A DNA stretch of 64,000 nucleotides from an uncultured SAR86 cluster bacterium (GCA_902536295.1 CACAWS010000002.1:1-64000), one strand, 5' to 3'; counted from the first letter of the stretch, positions 35,720 through 45,821 are shown. Notes: generated from the sequence alone by a model not told the origin. Program-made: numbers and translations.

Positions 35720-36192
35720 TACAGAGCAGAAAAATTTGAAAGTCTGAAAGTTATTTCATTTAAAGCTTGTTTAAAGAAATTTATTTTTATTTCTTCTATT
35801 TTCTGTTCATTAGATAAAATACTGTCGGTATCGTATGCAAAATTTTCATTCGTAAAGAATTCTATAAACTCTTTATTTGAATTATTTTTTAAATAAAAAT
35901 CTAATTGATAATCTAAAGTTCCAACTGCAGGAAAGAAATTCTCATCGGTAGTATTTAAGAACTTTCCGATTCTATGATTAGTAATTTCAATTTCTACATC
36001 AGCATTTTCTTGGGATGACAATCTGAGGTTTAAAAACGAGCTACTTTTTCTGATTTCAGAAAGTAACGATTGGTTAAGTGGGTTATTTTTAAAAGAAACA
36101 AAAACGTTTAAAGGCTCTTTCTCAAGATTATTCACTGGCGAATATCCACAACCTAGTAAAATAAATAAAATTATGAATTGGTAAAACTTCAT
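35719..36192 (-). CDS. lptE: LPS-assembly lipoprotein LptE
   Basis: Plugs the LptD barrel and helps insert LPS in the outer membrane. The 157-residue precursor has a lipobox ILLGC, with Cys15 followed by GYSP, the hallmark CGY-P start of LptE. The rest is the usual divergent LptE fold (NADVEIEITNHRIGK). It overlaps leuS by four bases and holA by one. Confidence 0.92.
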   Translation of the reverse strand: MKFYQFIILFILLGCGYSPVNNLEKEPLNVFVSFKNNPLNQSLLSEIRKSSSFLNLRLSSQENADVEIEITNHRIGKFLNTTDENFFPAVGTLDYQLDFYLKNNSNKEFIEFFTNENFAYDTDSILSNEQKIEEIKINFFKQALNEITFRLSNFSAL

Positions 36193-38561
36193 TTAACGAC
36201 AAAATTAATCAATTTTTTCTCTACAAATATTACCTTAAGGACCTCATTACTTGATAAAAATTTTTCTACATTTTCTATTTTTTTTGCTTTATCGATAATA
36301 ATTTCCCTACTTTCACCCAAATTTACTTTTAATAATCCTCTTAGCTTTCCATTAACTTGTACTACAAATTCTATTTCATTTGACTCAAGTTTTAATTCGT
36401 CAAATTCTGGCCATGGATTATCTTCAATTTTATTATCATTCAATTGATCCCACAGCTCATGACAGATATGTGGTGAAATGGGATAAAGCATTAACAAACT
36501 TTTATTAATAATATTTCGTAAAATTTTATTTTTTTTTATTGACACTTTTGTTTCTAAGAAATTTTCTGGTATGAAATTTATTAATTCCATTACCGAAGAA
36601 ATTGCTGTATTAAAAGACTGCCTTCTTTCAAAGTCATCAGTGACTTTTTTTATTGTTTGATTAAGCTTCACAGTTAATTCTTCGAAAATTTCCTCATCCT
36701 TTGTATCTAATATTTCTTGATTTTTTACTGAATAAGTTAAATTCCAAAGTTTATTCAAGAATTTAAACGATCCTTTCAATCCGTCATTAGACCATTCAAG
36801 GGATTGATTTGGTGGTGCAGCAAACATGGAAAACATCCTAACCGCATCAGAACCAAATTCTTTAATCAGTTCTTTCGGATTAACAACATTACCCTTTGAT
36901 TTTGACATTTTGGAGCCATCTTTAAGGACCATTCCTTGACATAACAAATTTGTAAAAGGTTCTCTAGTTTTCAAAAGATTTAAATCATTCATTGCCTTGC
37001 AAAAGAATCTTGAATATAAGAGGTGTAAAATTGCATGTTCTATACCTCCTATATATTGGTCCACTGGCAACCAGTAGTCTGCTTCGTCATCAAATATTTT
37101 GTCTTTAGATTTATAGGATGCAAATCTTGCAAAATACCATGACGATTCGACAAAAGTATCAAAAGTATCCTTATCTTTAATATAAATTTTATCATCAATA
37201 CTAATCTCTTCTTGGTTGGAAGAAATTTCATTTAAGTCAGAAAATGGCAAAACATCATTTGGATTTTTTTTATTTATCATCATCGGGATTGGCGCTCCCC
37301 AGCTTCTTTGCCTAGAAACCCCCCAATTTCTAAGTCTAAAATTTGTAGACTTATTGCCATACTTTTTTAACTTATTGGGCGCTTCTTCAGATGCTAATCC
37401 ATTTAAGAAATCTGAATTTATTATTACTCCTTTATTAACAAATGCTTCATTAGAGATATCTACTTTTTCATCCTGATTGTCAATAACTTGTTTTACCTTG
37501 ATGTTGTATTTTTTTGCAAAATCATAATCCCTTTGATCATGTGCTGGCACTCCCATTAATGCTCCAAAACCGTATGGAAGTACATAATTTCCAATCCAAA
37601 TTTCTATTTTTTCATTCGTTATGGGATGAAATGCAGTGGCTTCTAATTTGAAACCTTTCTTTTCTGCGAGACTAGAACTTATTTCTGAAGTAGATCCTTT
37701 AGAGTTTTCTAAAGTCCATTCTTCAAGTTCTTTGTTTGCTTTGATTAATTTTTTTGTTATAGGATGATTTATAGATAAAGCTATAAAAGTTACTCCCATA
37801 ATCGTGTCAGGACGCGTGGTGAACACCTTTATTCGATCAGAGATGCTAGTTTCAAAAGAGAATTCCATGCCTTCAGACTTTCCAATCCAATTTCTTTGCA
37901 TTTGTTTTACTTGTTCTGGCCATCCTTGAAGATTATCAAGTTCTTTTAATAGCTCTTCTGCATAATCTTCGATTTTTAATGCCCATTGACTAATAGTTTT
38001 CTTTACAACTTCTGCACCAGATCTCCATCCCTTTCCGTCAATAACCTGTTCGTTAGCTAGAACAGTTTTATCTACGGGATCCCAATTTACTTCGGCTTCC
38101 TCTCTTATAACTAAGCCTTTTTTATAAAGTTCACAAAATAACCATTGCTCCCACTTGTAATAATCTTCATCACATGTTTTAAATTCTCTTCGCCAGTCGT
38201 AACTAAAACCAAGAGATTTAAGTTGCTTTTTCATGTTTTTGATATTTTGATCAGTCCAGTCTTTGGGAGATACATTATTTTCTATTGCTGCATTTTCTGC
38301 TGGGAGACCAAACGCATCCCAACCCATAGGCTGCAAAACATTTTTACCCATCATTCTTTGGTATCTTGAGATTACGTCACCAATCGTATAGTTTCTCACG
38401 TGTCCCATATGCAGTTCACCCGAAGGATACGGAAACATACTTAAACAATAAAATTTTTCTTTATCTTTGTTTGCTTCTACTTCAAAGCTTTTATTTTTTT
38501 CCCAAAATTCTTGAACTTTTTTTTCAACTTTCGTTGGGTTATAAATTCCTAATTTGTTCAT
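36189..38561 (-). CDS. leuS: Leucyl-tRNA synthetase, short form
   Basis: Charges tRNA-Leu. Class I motifs are present: PYPSGELHMGHVRNY (HIGH-like) and KMSKSKGN (KMSKS). The editing domain is complete (GVPAHDQRDYDFAKKY near residue 325). The protein is 790 residues against 860 in E. coli. The missing part is largely the leucine-specific insert before KMSKS: GMVLKDGSKMSKSKGN runs straight through, without the ~50-residue domain. It starts one base before the end of accC and overlaps lptE. Confidence 0.96.
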   Translation of the reverse strand: MNKLGIYNPTKVEKKVQEFWEKNKSFEVEANKDKEKFYCLSMFPYPSGELHMGHVRNYTIGDVISRYQRMMGKNVLQPMGWDAFGLPAENAAIENNVSPKDWTDQNIKNMKKQLKSLGFSYDWRREFKTCDEDYYKWEQWLFCELYKKGLVIREEAEVNWDPVDKTVLANEQVIDGKGWRSGAEVVKKTISQWALKIEDYAEELLKELDNLQGWPEQVKQMQRNWIGKSEGMEFSFETSISDRIKVFTTRPDTIMGVTFIALSINHPITKKLIKANKELEEWTLENSKGSTSEISSSLAEKKGFKLEATAFHPITNEKIEIWIGNYVLPYGFGALMGVPAHDQRDYDFAKKYNIKVKQVIDNQDEKVDISNEAFVNKGVIINSDFLNGLASEEAPNKLKKYGNKSTNFRLRNWGVSRQRSWGAPIPMMINKKNPNDVLPFSDLNEISSNQEEISIDDKIYIKDKDTFDTFVESSWYFARFASYKSKDKIFDDEADYWLPVDQYIGGIEHAILHLLYSRFFCKAMNDLNLLKTREPFTNLLCQGMVLKDGSKMSKSKGNVVNPKELIKEFGSDAVRMFSMFAAPPNQSLEWSNDGLKGSFKFLNKLWNLTYSVKNQEILDTKDEEIFEELTVKLNQTIKKVTDDFERRQSFNTAISSVMELINFIPENFLETKVSIKKNKILRNIINKSLLMLYPISPHICHELWDQLNDNKIEDNPWPEFDELKLESNEIEFVVQVNGKLRGLLKVNLGESREIIIDKAKKIENVEKFLSSNEVLKVIFVEKKLINFVVK

Positions 38562-39901
38562 TAGCTAATATCTAGAACGTCCTTTAAATAATTAATAGAA
38601 ATATCACCTTCATAAAATTTAGGCTCTTTCATGATTATTTCTTGAAGATCTTTGTTGGTCAAAATGCCATCAACAAAAAACTCTTCTAATGCAAAAGACA
38701 TTCTTTTAATAGCTGATTTTCTATCATGTGAAAAGGCACAAATTTTTGCAATCAGTGCATCATAATATGGAGAAACCGTATAGCCTGCATATAAGTGTGA
38801 ATCAACCCTTACTCCAATTCCACCAGGAGGATCATATTCCGTTACTTTTCCTGGAGATGGGATAAAAGTTTCTGGATCTTCAGCATTGATCCTGCATTCA
38901 ATTGCATGACCATATTTTTTTATATCCTTCTGTTTAATTGAAAGCTTTTCTCCTGCAGCAGTTTCTATTTGCAGTTTTACTAAATCTGTATTTGTGATCA
39001 TTTCAGTCACAGTATGTTCTACTTGAAGCCTAGTATTCATTTCTATGAAATAAAATTCAGAATCTTTATATAAAAATTCGAATGTTCCAACGCCTTTGTA
39101 TTTCATTTTCTTTAAACAATCTAAGCAAAGTTCGAATAATTCTTCTTTTTTCGACTCATCTAGATTCCATGCTGGAGCTTCCTCAATTATTTTTTGATTT
39201 TTTCTTTGAATTGAACAATCTCTTTCAAAAAAATGAAGAGCATTTCCATAATTGTCTGCAATTACTTGAACTTCAATGTGTCTTGGATTTTCAATAAATT
39301 TTTCAAGGTAAATTTCATCGCTTCCAAAACTATTTAAGGCTTCTTGTTGTGTTATTCGCATACTTGCTAGTAGTTCAGATTCTTCCCTGACAATTTTTAT
39401 TCCTTTACCTCCGCCTCCAGCAGCAGCTTTAATTAACAACGGATACCCAATAGAATTGGCTATGTCGATAGTTTCTCTGTTGGTTGCAGAAACTCTTCCA
39501 CTTCCAGGAACGCACTGCAAACCAGCGGAAGTTGCCATTTCTTTAGCTGAAATTTTATTTCCCATGGTTCTGATAGACTCCGGGTCTGGACCTATAAACG
39601 TATATCCACTAGCTATCACTTGTTCTGCAAAGTGATCATTTTCAGCTAAGAAACCCACTCCAGGATGTATTGCATCCACGCCAGATACTTCACATGCGCT
39701 TATTAACGCAGGAATATTTAAATAGCTTTTGTTTGATTGCGCTGGGCCAATGCAAATAGCTTCATCTGCCATTTTAACGTGTTTAAGTTCTTTGTCCGGT
39801 TCTGAGTAAACTGCAACAGATTTTATCCCCATTTCCTTACAAGCTTTAAGAACACGAAGAGCTATCTCACCTCTATTGGCAATTAATATTTTCTCAAACA
39901 T
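38561..39901 (-). CDS. accC: Acetyl-CoA carboxylase, biotin carboxylase subunit
   Basis: Carboxylates the biotin on AccB with ATP and bicarbonate, the first part of malonyl-CoA formation. The 446-residue protein has KILIANRGEIALRV, the ATP-grasp glycine loop KAAAGGGGKGIKIV, EAPAWNLDE, and the active-site NTRLQVEHTVTE. It is two bases downstream of accB, forming the classic accB-accC pair. Confidence 0.98.
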   Translation of the reverse strand: MFEKILIANRGEIALRVLKACKEMGIKSVAVYSEPDKELKHVKMADEAICIGPAQSNKSYLNIPALISACEVSGVDAIHPGVGFLAENDHFAEQVIASGYTFIGPDPESIRTMGNKISAKEMATSAGLQCVPGSGRVSATNRETIDIANSIGYPLLIKAAAGGGGKGIKIVREESELLASMRITQQEALNSFGSDEIYLEKFIENPRHIEVQVIADNYGNALHFFERDCSIQRKNQKIIEEAPAWNLDESKKEELFELCLDCLKKMKYKGVGTFEFLYKDSEFYFIEMNTRLQVEHTVTEMITNTDLVKLQIETAAGEKLSIKQKDIKKYGHAIECRINAEDPETFIPSPGKVTEYDPPGGIGVRVDSHLYAGYTVSPYYDALIAKICAFSHDRKSAIKRMSFALEEFFVDGILTNKDLQEIIMKEPKFYEGDISINYLKDVLDIS

Positions 39902-39903
39902 TT

Positions 39904-40368
39904 TTATTCTATGATGAATAGAGTTTGTCCAAATTCGACAGGCTCTGCATCTTCAGGAATTATTTCCACAATTGTCCCACCAAAATCAGCTTTTACTTCA
40001 TTCATCATTTTCATCGCTTCGATAATGCAAAGAACATCTCCTTCATTAACGCTATCACCGATCTTAACAAAAGTATCGGCGCCTGGATTTGGAGCTCCAT
40101 AAAAGGTTCCTACCATTGGTGATTTTATTTCTTTACCGGTAACCTTCTTCGTTTCTTCATTATTTGTCACAACATCTTGAACCTTTGATTCTTCCACAAC
40201 AGGACTACTTTTTTCTGGAACTTGAATTGCAGGAGCGGCCATTAACGCTTGAGATACACTTCCGGCTTTAACTAATTTAACTGATTCTTCTCCTTCCTTT
40301 ATTTCGATTTCGTTAAGGTTTGAGCTTTCTAACATCTCAATCAATTTTTTTACTTTTCTTATATCCAT
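39904..40368 (-). CDS. accB: Acetyl-CoA carboxylase biotin carboxyl carrier protein
   Basis: Carries the biotin that shuttles carboxyl groups in fatty acid synthesis. The 154-residue protein has an N-terminal helical part, a linker of Glu/Val/Thr residues (about residues 48-80) and the biotinyl domain with the biotin lysine in [10 protein letters not shown]. It ends [11 protein letters not shown]. It abuts aroQ by one base upstream. Confidence 0.97.
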   Translation of the reverse strand: MDIRKVKKLIEMLESSNLNEIEIKEGEESVKLVKAGSVSQALMAAPAIQVPEKSSPVVEESKVQDVVTNNEETKKVTGKEIKSPMVGTFYGAPNPGADTFVKIGDSVNEGDVLCIIEAMKMMNEVKADFGGTIVEIIPEDAEPVEFGQTLFIIE

Positions 40369-40812
40369 TTATAAATCTCCAATTTTTTTAATTGCAAAAT
40401 CTAGAGCGCAAGTGTAACTTTCTTCGCCTAATCCGGAAATGACTCCTAGCGAAATGTCTGAAAAAAAAGATTTTTCTCTAAAACTTTCTCTTCCAAAAAT
40501 ATTACTTATATGAATCTCTATCATTGGTATGTTTACTCCTAAAATCGCATCTCTTAACGCAACACTGGTATGAGTGAATGCACCTGGATTGAAAAGAATT
40601 ATTTTTACGTTACTTTTTTTAGCTTCTTGGATTTTATCCACAAGCTCATGTTCAGCGTTGCTTTGAAAGCATGTAAGATTTAAATTATTTTCAGCTGCTC
40701 GAGCAGAGAGTTTATCTTCAATTTCTTCCAAAGTGCTATTCCCATAAATATCTCTCTCTCTTGAACCAAGAAGGTTTAAATTTGGACCATTCAAAAGAAG
40801 TATTTTAGTCAT
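40369..40812 (-). CDS. aroQ: 3-dehydroquinate dehydratase, type II
   Basis: Third step of the shikimate pathway, dehydrating 3-dehydroquinate. The 147-residue protein shows LLLNGPNLNLLGSRERDIYG, FQSNAEHELVDKIQEA, LFNPGAFTHTSVALRDAI and the His of IEIHISNIFGRESFREKSF. The ATG at 40812 is preferred over an in-frame TTG at 40818. It precedes accB-accC, a conserved order in gammaproteobacteria. Confidence 0.97.
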   Translation of the reverse strand: MTKILLLNGPNLNLLGSRERDIYGNSTLEEIEDKLSARAAENNLNLTCFQSNAEHELVDKIQEAKKSNVKIILFNPGAFTHTSVALRDAILGVNIPMIEIHISNIFGRESFREKSFFSDISLGVISGLGEESYTCALDFAIKKIGDL

Positions 40813-40869
40813 AATCAAGGATTTTAAGAGATTTTAATCAGTATTTCAAAGAAATTAAAAGAAGAAATA

Positions 40870-41280
40870 TTATAAATTTAATTTTTTTTCTTCCTTTTTA
40901 TAACAATATCTTTCATTAAAACAGCCTTGATATTCTATGAAAATATTTTCGCTTGGAATAGTATTTTGAAGTTTGAAGCTTATATTGAAATCTTTATTCA
41001 AAACTTGTTGATAACCGAAAAAATCGTCCTCAATATTAATAATTGATCCATTAAGCTCAAAAAAGTAATTAATTGTTCCTTCGTATATTTTAATTTTATT
41101 CTTGTAGACATAAACACCCTCAAAAAGTTGGAAATTTATTGTTACTTGACCTTCTTCATTTTCTATAAAAAGTTTTATAGCTTCATCTGCAGATGGGGGT
41201 AGTTTGCTTAATAATTCGGTTGAACTTAAATGAATAGAAAACGTCATAAATAAGATTAAAAATTTTTTAATTAGGTACAT
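40870..41280 (-). CDS. Stand-alone DsbD N-terminal (alpha) domain, exported
   Basis: A 136-residue exported protein that resembles only the periplasmic alpha domain of DsbD, which passes electrons to DsbC and CcmG. Family similarities are the YVYKNKIKI strand, the DDFFGYQQVL segment and EYQGC-FNERY-CYKKE at the end. Cys120 and Cys126 have the six-residue spacing of the redox Cys pair in E. coli DsbD alpha. The first ~20 residues are a signal. The eight-helix membrane domain and thioredoxin domain are absent: only 57 bases follow before aroQ. In Pseudomonas-type genomes a full dsbD precedes aroQ, so this looks like a reduced remnant with retained redox Cys. Function unproven. Confidence 0.8.
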   Translation of the reverse strand: MYLIKKFLILFMTFSIHLSSTELLSKLPPSADEAIKLFIENEEGQVTINFQLFEGVYVYKNKIKIYEGTINYFFELNGSIINIEDDFFGYQQVLNKDFNISFKLQNTIPSENIFIEYQGCFNERYCYKKEEKKLNL

Positions 41281-41354
41281 TAAAGGAAATTCTAATAAAA
41301 TAAGCAGAAACTTAAAAAATTATATAAAAATTTGCCAACTTTTAAAAAAAAATA

Positions 41355-43019
41355 ATGGATAAAAAAAGAAAATTTTCTTCTTCTTTAGTAGATGGGCCAG
41401 AGCAAGCAGCTTCAAGATCTATGTTAAGAGCAGCTGGATTCGAAGATGACGACTTTAAAAGACCTCAAGTTGGAGTTGCTTCTACTTGGTCTATGGTGAC
41501 TCCATGTAATATGCATATTAATGACTTAGCAGGGTTAGTTTGTGATTCGATTGATGCGAATAATTTAAAGTCCGTTTTATTTAATACAATTACCATATCT
41601 GATGGAATATCTATGGGAACCTTGGGTATGAGGTATTCTTTAGTTTCAAGAGAAGTAATTGCAGACTCAATTGAAACCGTTGTAGGTTGTCAATCGTTTG
41701 ATGGTGTTGTTGCAATTGGTGGTTGCGATAAAAATATGCCTGGATGTCTAATAGGCCTTGGTAGACTGAATAGACCCTCAATTTTTGTTTACGGTGGATC
41801 AATTAGGCCCGGCGCAAATCATTCTGATTTAGTTACTGTAATGGAGGGTATAGGAAGCTATACAAGTAATAAGATTTCAGAAGATGAGTTAATAGCTATT
41901 GAAAAAACAGCTTTACCTGGCCCTGGTTCTTGTGGAGGGATGTATACGGCAAATACTATGGCTTCGGCAATTGAAGCTTTGGGTATGAGTTTACCTGGAA
42001 GTAGTTCTCAAGATGCTGTTTCTGAAGAAAAAAAAATAGATTGTAAAAACATTGGTGCTGCAATTAATAATCTTTTAGATAAAGATATAAAGCCCTCAGA
42101 TATTATGACTAGAAAGGCTTTTGAAAATTCTATTAGAGTAATTATAGCTCTAGGCGGCTCGACAAATGCAGTACTACATTTATTAGCTATGGCTCATACG
42201 GTTGGCGTTACTTTAAACATTGAGGATTTCGAAGAAATAGGCAAGTCCAGCCCAGTCCTGGCTGATCTCAGGCCTTCTGGACACTATCTAATGTCTGAAC
42301 TGAATGAAATTGGAGGGGTTCAGCCGCTTATGAAAATGCTCATGGAGGAAGGGTTACTAAATACCGGATGTTTAACAGTAACTGGCAAAACACTCGAAGA
42401 AAATTTAGAGGATGTAAAAGCATACCCTAAAAATCAAAAAATTATTTCACCTGTTTCTTCTCCTTTAAAGAAAGATAGTCATTTAAAAATTTTAAAAGGT
42501 AATCTCGCAGAAGAAGGAGCAGTTGCAAAAATTACAGGCAAAGAAGGGACCAGTTTTACAGGCAAAGCTAGAGTTTTTAATTCTGAGGAAGAGACTTTAG
42601 AAGCTATTTATAATTCAAAAATTAATGCTGGAGATGTGATCGTAGTAAGGTATGAAGGCCCTGTTGGCGGTCCGGGTATGAGAGAGATGCTTAAACCGAC
42701 TTCAGCAATTATGGGAAAGGATATGGGGGATAAAGTCGCATTTATAACTGATGGAAGATTTTCTGGTGGGTCGCACGGATTTGTAGTTGGCCACATTACT
42801 CCCGAAGCAGCCAAGGGCGGTCTCATTGGATTATTGGAGGACGGAGACGAAATTACTATCGATGCTATCAAAGGAAGAATCGATGCAAACCTATCTGATA
42901 AAGAGATTGAGAAAAGAAAAGAATCTTGGGTTAATCCAAAACCTTATACAAAAAGAGGCGTTCTTTCAAAATATGCAAAAGTTGTAAGTTCTGCTTCATT
43001 AGGAGCGATTACAGATTAA
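41355..43019 (+). CDS. ilvD: Dihydroxy-acid dehydratase (short form)
   Basis: Iron-sulfur enzyme of valine, isoleucine and leucine synthesis. The 554-residue protein is the short form (E. coli 616). Cluster-linked cysteines appear in TPCNMH, GGCDKNMPGC and GSCGGMYTANTM; GGSTNAVLHLLA and DGRFSGGSHGFVVGHITPEA follow. It is divergent from the DsbD-alpha gene across a 74-base gap and separated from trxA by 39 bases. Confidence 0.97.
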   Translation: MDKKRKFSSSLVDGPEQAASRSMLRAAGFEDDDFKRPQVGVASTWSMVTPCNMHINDLAGLVCDSIDANNLKSVLFNTITISDGISMGTLGMRYSLVSREVIADSIETVVGCQSFDGVVAIGGCDKNMPGCLIGLGRLNRPSIFVYGGSIRPGANHSDLVTVMEGIGSYTSNKISEDELIAIEKTALPGPGSCGGMYTANTMASAIEALGMSLPGSSSQDAVSEEKKIDCKNIGAAINNLLDKDIKPSDIMTRKAFENSIRVIIALGGSTNAVLHLLAMAHTVGVTLNIEDFEEIGKSSPVLADLRPSGHYLMSELNEIGGVQPLMKMLMEEGLLNTGCLTVTGKTLEENLEDVKAYPKNQKIISPVSSPLKKDSHLKILKGNLAEEGAVAKITGKEGTSFTGKARVFNSEEETLEAIYNSKINAGDVIVVRYEGPVGGPGMREMLKPTSAIMGKDMGDKVAFITDGRFSGGSHGFVVGHITPEAAKGGLIGLLEDGDEITIDAIKGRIDANLSDKEIEKRKESWVNPKPYTKRGVLSKYAKVVSSASLGAITD

Positions 43020-43058
43020 AAAACTTTAAAAAATTTTTTTTTCCATCATAATCTTTAT

Positions 43059-43382
43059 ATGAGTGTAATTATTGAATTAAATGATGAAAACTTTGAAGAA
43101 CAGTTATCTGCAGCGGATAAACCTGTTTTAGTTGATTATTGGGCTGAATGGTGCGGTCCTTGCAAAATGGTAGCTCCTATATTGGAGGAATTATCTAGTG
43201 AATTAGAAGATAAATTAGTCATAGGTAAGTTAGACGTCGATAACAATAAAGATTCTGCTATAAAACAAAAGGTAATGAGCATTCCCACGTTAATTCTATT
43301 TAAAAACGGAGAGGCAATAGATCAAAGAATTGGTGCTTTGACTAAAAATCAGTTGATGGATTTTTTAAATCAACATATTTAA
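43059..43382 (+). CDS. trxA: Thioredoxin
   Basis: Cytoplasmic thiol reductant for ribonucleotide reductase and others. The 107-residue protein has the active site WAEWCGPCKM (Cys32, Cys35), the buried Asp and the cis-Pro in MSIPTLILFKNG. It precedes rho, a conserved gammaproteobacterial pair. Confidence 0.97.
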   Translation: MSVIIELNDENFEEQLSAADKPVLVDYWAEWCGPCKMVAPILEELSSELEDKLVIGKLDVDNNKDSAIKQKVMSIPTLILFKNGEAIDQRIGALTKNQLMDFLNQHI

Positions 43383-43425
43383 ATATTTACTAGACGTATT
43401 TAATTTTAAGTGCTAGATTTGCCCA

Positions 43426-43440
43426 GTAACTTTCAGTTAC
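43426..43440 (+). other. Short hairpin in the trxA-rho gap
   Basis: A six-pair stem GTAACT (43426-43431) and AGTTAC (43435-43440) with a three-base loop, in the 104-base leader before rho. It is not followed by a T-run, so it is not a standard terminator. A role in rho leader control is conceivable but unproved. Confidence 0.25.
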
Positions 43441-43486
43441 GAATTAAATTCCAGTTAATTTTTTTCATTTAGAATAAAAAAATCAT

Positions 43487-44749
43487 ATGCATTTAGGCGA
43501 ACTTAAAGCCAAACCCATAGAAGAACTAATCGGTATAGCCGAAAATATGGGTATCGAAAATATTGCTAGGTCAAAAAAGCAAGACGTAATATTCAATATT
43601 TTAAAATCTCATTCAAAAAGTGGAGAAGACATTGAAGGCGAGGGCGTATTAGAAATTTTAAACGATGGATTTGGCTTTCTAAGATCTCCAACTTCTTCAT
43701 ATTTAGCAGGGCCAGACGATATTTATGTTTCTCCTAGTCAAATTAGAAGGTTTGGGTTAAAAACTGGAGATTCTATTTCAGGGAAAATAAGACCACCTAA
43801 AGATGGAGAAAGATATTTTGCTCTATTGAAAATTGATCTAATTAATTACGAAGGAACGGATAAAACAAAATCAAAATTAGCTTTTGAAAACTTAACCCCT
43901 TTATTTCCTGAAGAGAGATTGGTTATGGAGTCTGGAAACGGAACCACTGAAGATTTATCGGCAAGAATTATTGACTTAATTTCTCCGACAGGAAAAGGCC
44001 AAAGAGGACTCATTGTTTCGCCGCCAAAAGCAGGAAAAACTTTGCTTTTGCAAAGCATAGCTCACTCTATAGAAAAAAATAGTCCAGATAGTATCTTAAT
44101 GGTCTTATTAATAGATGAAAGACCAGAAGAGGTTACTGATATGACCAGATCTGTGAAAGGGGAGGTAATTGCAAGTACTTTTGATGAACCTCCTTCCCGC
44201 CATGTTCAAGTAGCTGAAATGGCTATTGCAAAAGCAAGACGTTTGGTCGAGTCAGGAAATGATGTCATTATTCTTCTAGATTCAATCACAAGATTAGGAA
44301 GAGCCTACAACTCAACACAAGCATCTTCTGGAAAAATTCTAACCGGTGGTGTAGATGCAAATGCATTAGAAAAGCCCAAAAGATTTTTTGGGGCAGCTAG
44401 AAATATAGAAAATGGTGGCAGTCTAACAATCATTGCAACTGCATTAGTTGATACAGGCTCTAGAATGGACGAGGTAATTTATGAAGAATTCAAAGGAACG
44501 GGTAATCAGGAAATTCACCTTGATAGGTCTATAGCAGAAAAAAGAATCTTCCCGGCTATCAATATTAGAAGATCTGGAACTAGGAGGGAGGAGTTGATTA
44601 CTGAAGAAATAGATTTAGCAAGAATTAATATCCTTCGAAAGTTACTTCATGAAATGGAAGATATTACAGCCACAGAATGGTTAATAGATAAACTCAGAAA
44701 GCATAAAACTAATAATGAGTTTTTTGACTCAATGAAAAAAGCTAAATAG
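43487..44749 (+). CDS. rho: Transcription termination factor Rho
   Basis: Hexameric RNA helicase that ends untranslated transcripts. The 420-residue protein starts with the N-terminal domain [14 protein letters not shown], followed by an OSB fold with GFGFLRSP. The ATPase domain has the P-loop [26 protein letters not shown], and [15 protein letters not shown]. It ends at a tail overlap of eight bases with rsmD. A TAGAAT lies 12 bases before its ATG. Rho may be important in this genome because most convergent junctions lack hairpins. Confidence 0.98.
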   Translation: MHLGELKAKPIEELIGIAENMGIENIARSKKQDVIFNILKSHSKSGEDIEGEGVLEILNDGFGFLRSPTSSYLAGPDDIYVSPSQIRRFGLKTGDSISGKIRPPKDGERYFALLKIDLINYEGTDKTKSKLAFENLTPLFPEERLVMESGNGTTEDLSARIIDLISPTGKGQRGLIVSPPKAGKTLLLQSIAHSIEKNSPDSILMVLLIDERPEEVTDMTRSVKGEVIASTFDEPPSRHVQVAEMAIAKARRLVESGNDVIILLDSITRLGRAYNSTQASSGKILTGGVDANALEKPKRFFGAARNIENGGSLTIIATALVDTGSRMDEVIYEEFKGTGNQEIHLDRSIAEKRIFPAINIRRSGTRREELITEEIDLARINILRKLLHEMEDITATEWLIDKLRKHKTNNEFFDSMKKAK

Positions 44750-45311
44750 TTTTGACCTTTAGAAGTCTATAACATTTTCTTCCCATCGTTTTTTTCCTTA
44801 TGACTTCAAATTCTTTTTCTATAGGGCTTAGGTCCAAATTTGACTCGGATTCCAAATAAAAAATTGTTTCTTCAAAATGAATTTTCGCTTTGGCTAAACA
44901 ATCAAACACTTCTTTGATTAAGTTTTGGTTAAAAGGAGGGTCAATAAAAATTAAATCGTAAAGATTATTTAAAGCATTTAGTTTGAACCAATCTCTGAAG
45001 TCTTCGTTGTAGATTATCGAGTTAACTTCCCCTTTCAAATCTTTCAATGTTTTATCAAGATTTTTCGCAAAAATTTTTTCCTTTTCTAAAAAGTCTACTC
45101 TAGAAGCTCCACGAGATAATGCCTCAATGCCCATAGCTCCGGTGCCCGCGAAAAGATCTAAACAACTATATCCGGATAAATCATTACCCAACCAGTTAAA
45201 TACAGTTTCTTTGGCCCTGTCTGGTGTGGGGCGCAAGTTAGAATCTAAATGAAAAGAAATTTTTTTTCCTTTCCATTTTCCTCCAATTACTCTGATGTTC
45301 CCTTTTTCCAT
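44742..45311 (-). CDS. rsmD: 16S rRNA (guanine966-N2)-methyltransferase
   Basis: SAM-dependent methyltransferase for m2G966 of 16S rRNA. The 189-residue protein starts [18 protein letters not shown], the standard RsmD beginning. It has [15 protein letters not shown], the SAM-binding [20 protein letters not shown] and the catalytic IFIDPPFNQ. The open frame extends to 45371, but the ATG at 45311 fits the family start. Its neighbours differ from the usual ftsY-linked location. Confidence 0.95.
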   Translation of the reverse strand: MEKGNIRVIGGKWKGKKISFHLDSNLRPTPDRAKETVFNWLGNDLSGYSCLDLFAGTGAMGIEALSRGASRVDFLEKEKIFAKNLDKTLKDLKGEVNSIIYNEDFRDWFKLNALNNLYDLIFIDPPFNQNLIKEVFDCLAKAKIHFEETIFYLESESNLDLSPIEKEFEVIRKKTMGRKCYRLLKVKTI

Positions 45312-45365
45312 CTTAGTTCCAAATGAATTATGATAGCGACTAAGATTATTTTTTATAAAAAGCTT

Positions 45366-45821
45366 ATGCAAGAAGAATTTTTAAAAATCTTAAGAACTTT
45401 AAAACAAAATGTTTTTATCATGACTTCTGGGAAAGAAAACAACAGATGTGCTGTGACCGTATCATCGGTGACATCACTATCCTTGGAACCACCACTTATT
45501 ATCGTTTGTATAAATAAAAATGCTTCAATGCACAAACTTTTAAAAAAAGACAATAAGTTTTGTTTGAATTTACTAAACAGCACTCAAAAAGATCTTGCTA
45601 ATTTATGTAGTAGTGAAGAGGATGGAGAGAACAGATTTTCTAAGGGTCAGTGGCTAGAATACGACCCTTCTTATTTGAGCGACGCGCAGTCAAATATTTT
45701 CTGTACTATGGATGAAATATATACTTTTAATAGTCATTCTTTGGTAGTTGGAAAAATTTATGAATTAAAACATTCGGGAGCAAAAGATCCGTTAATTTAT
45801 CAGGATGGTGACTATGAATAA
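45366..45821 (+). CDS. Flavin reductase-like FMN-binding protein
   Basis: Small flavoprotein domain (flavin reductase / HpaC type) that reduces flavin or binds FMN. The 151-residue form from ATG 45366 begins MQEEFLKILRTL, has CAVTVSSVTSLSLEPPLIIVCINKNAS with the typical FMN-loop pattern, FCLNLLNSTQ and a C-terminal VVGKIYELKHS with DPLIYQDGDYE. An in-frame ATG at 45330 gives 12 more residues and is less likely. Partner oxygenase is not visible. It overlaps the DUF4399 gene by eight bases. Confidence 0.87.
   Translation: MQEEFLKILRTLKQNVFIMTSGKENNRCAVTVSSVTSLSLEPPLIIVCINKNASMHKLLKKDNKFCLNLLNSTQKDLANLCSSEEDGENRFSKGQWLEYDPSYLSDAQSNIFCTMDEIYTFNSHSLVVGKIYELKHSGAKDPLIYQDGDYE

Noticed and set aside
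45312-45371. N-terminal extension of rsmD
   Set aside because: RsmD proteins start at the IRVIGG region; the extension covers the promoter area of the divergent flavin reductase gene.
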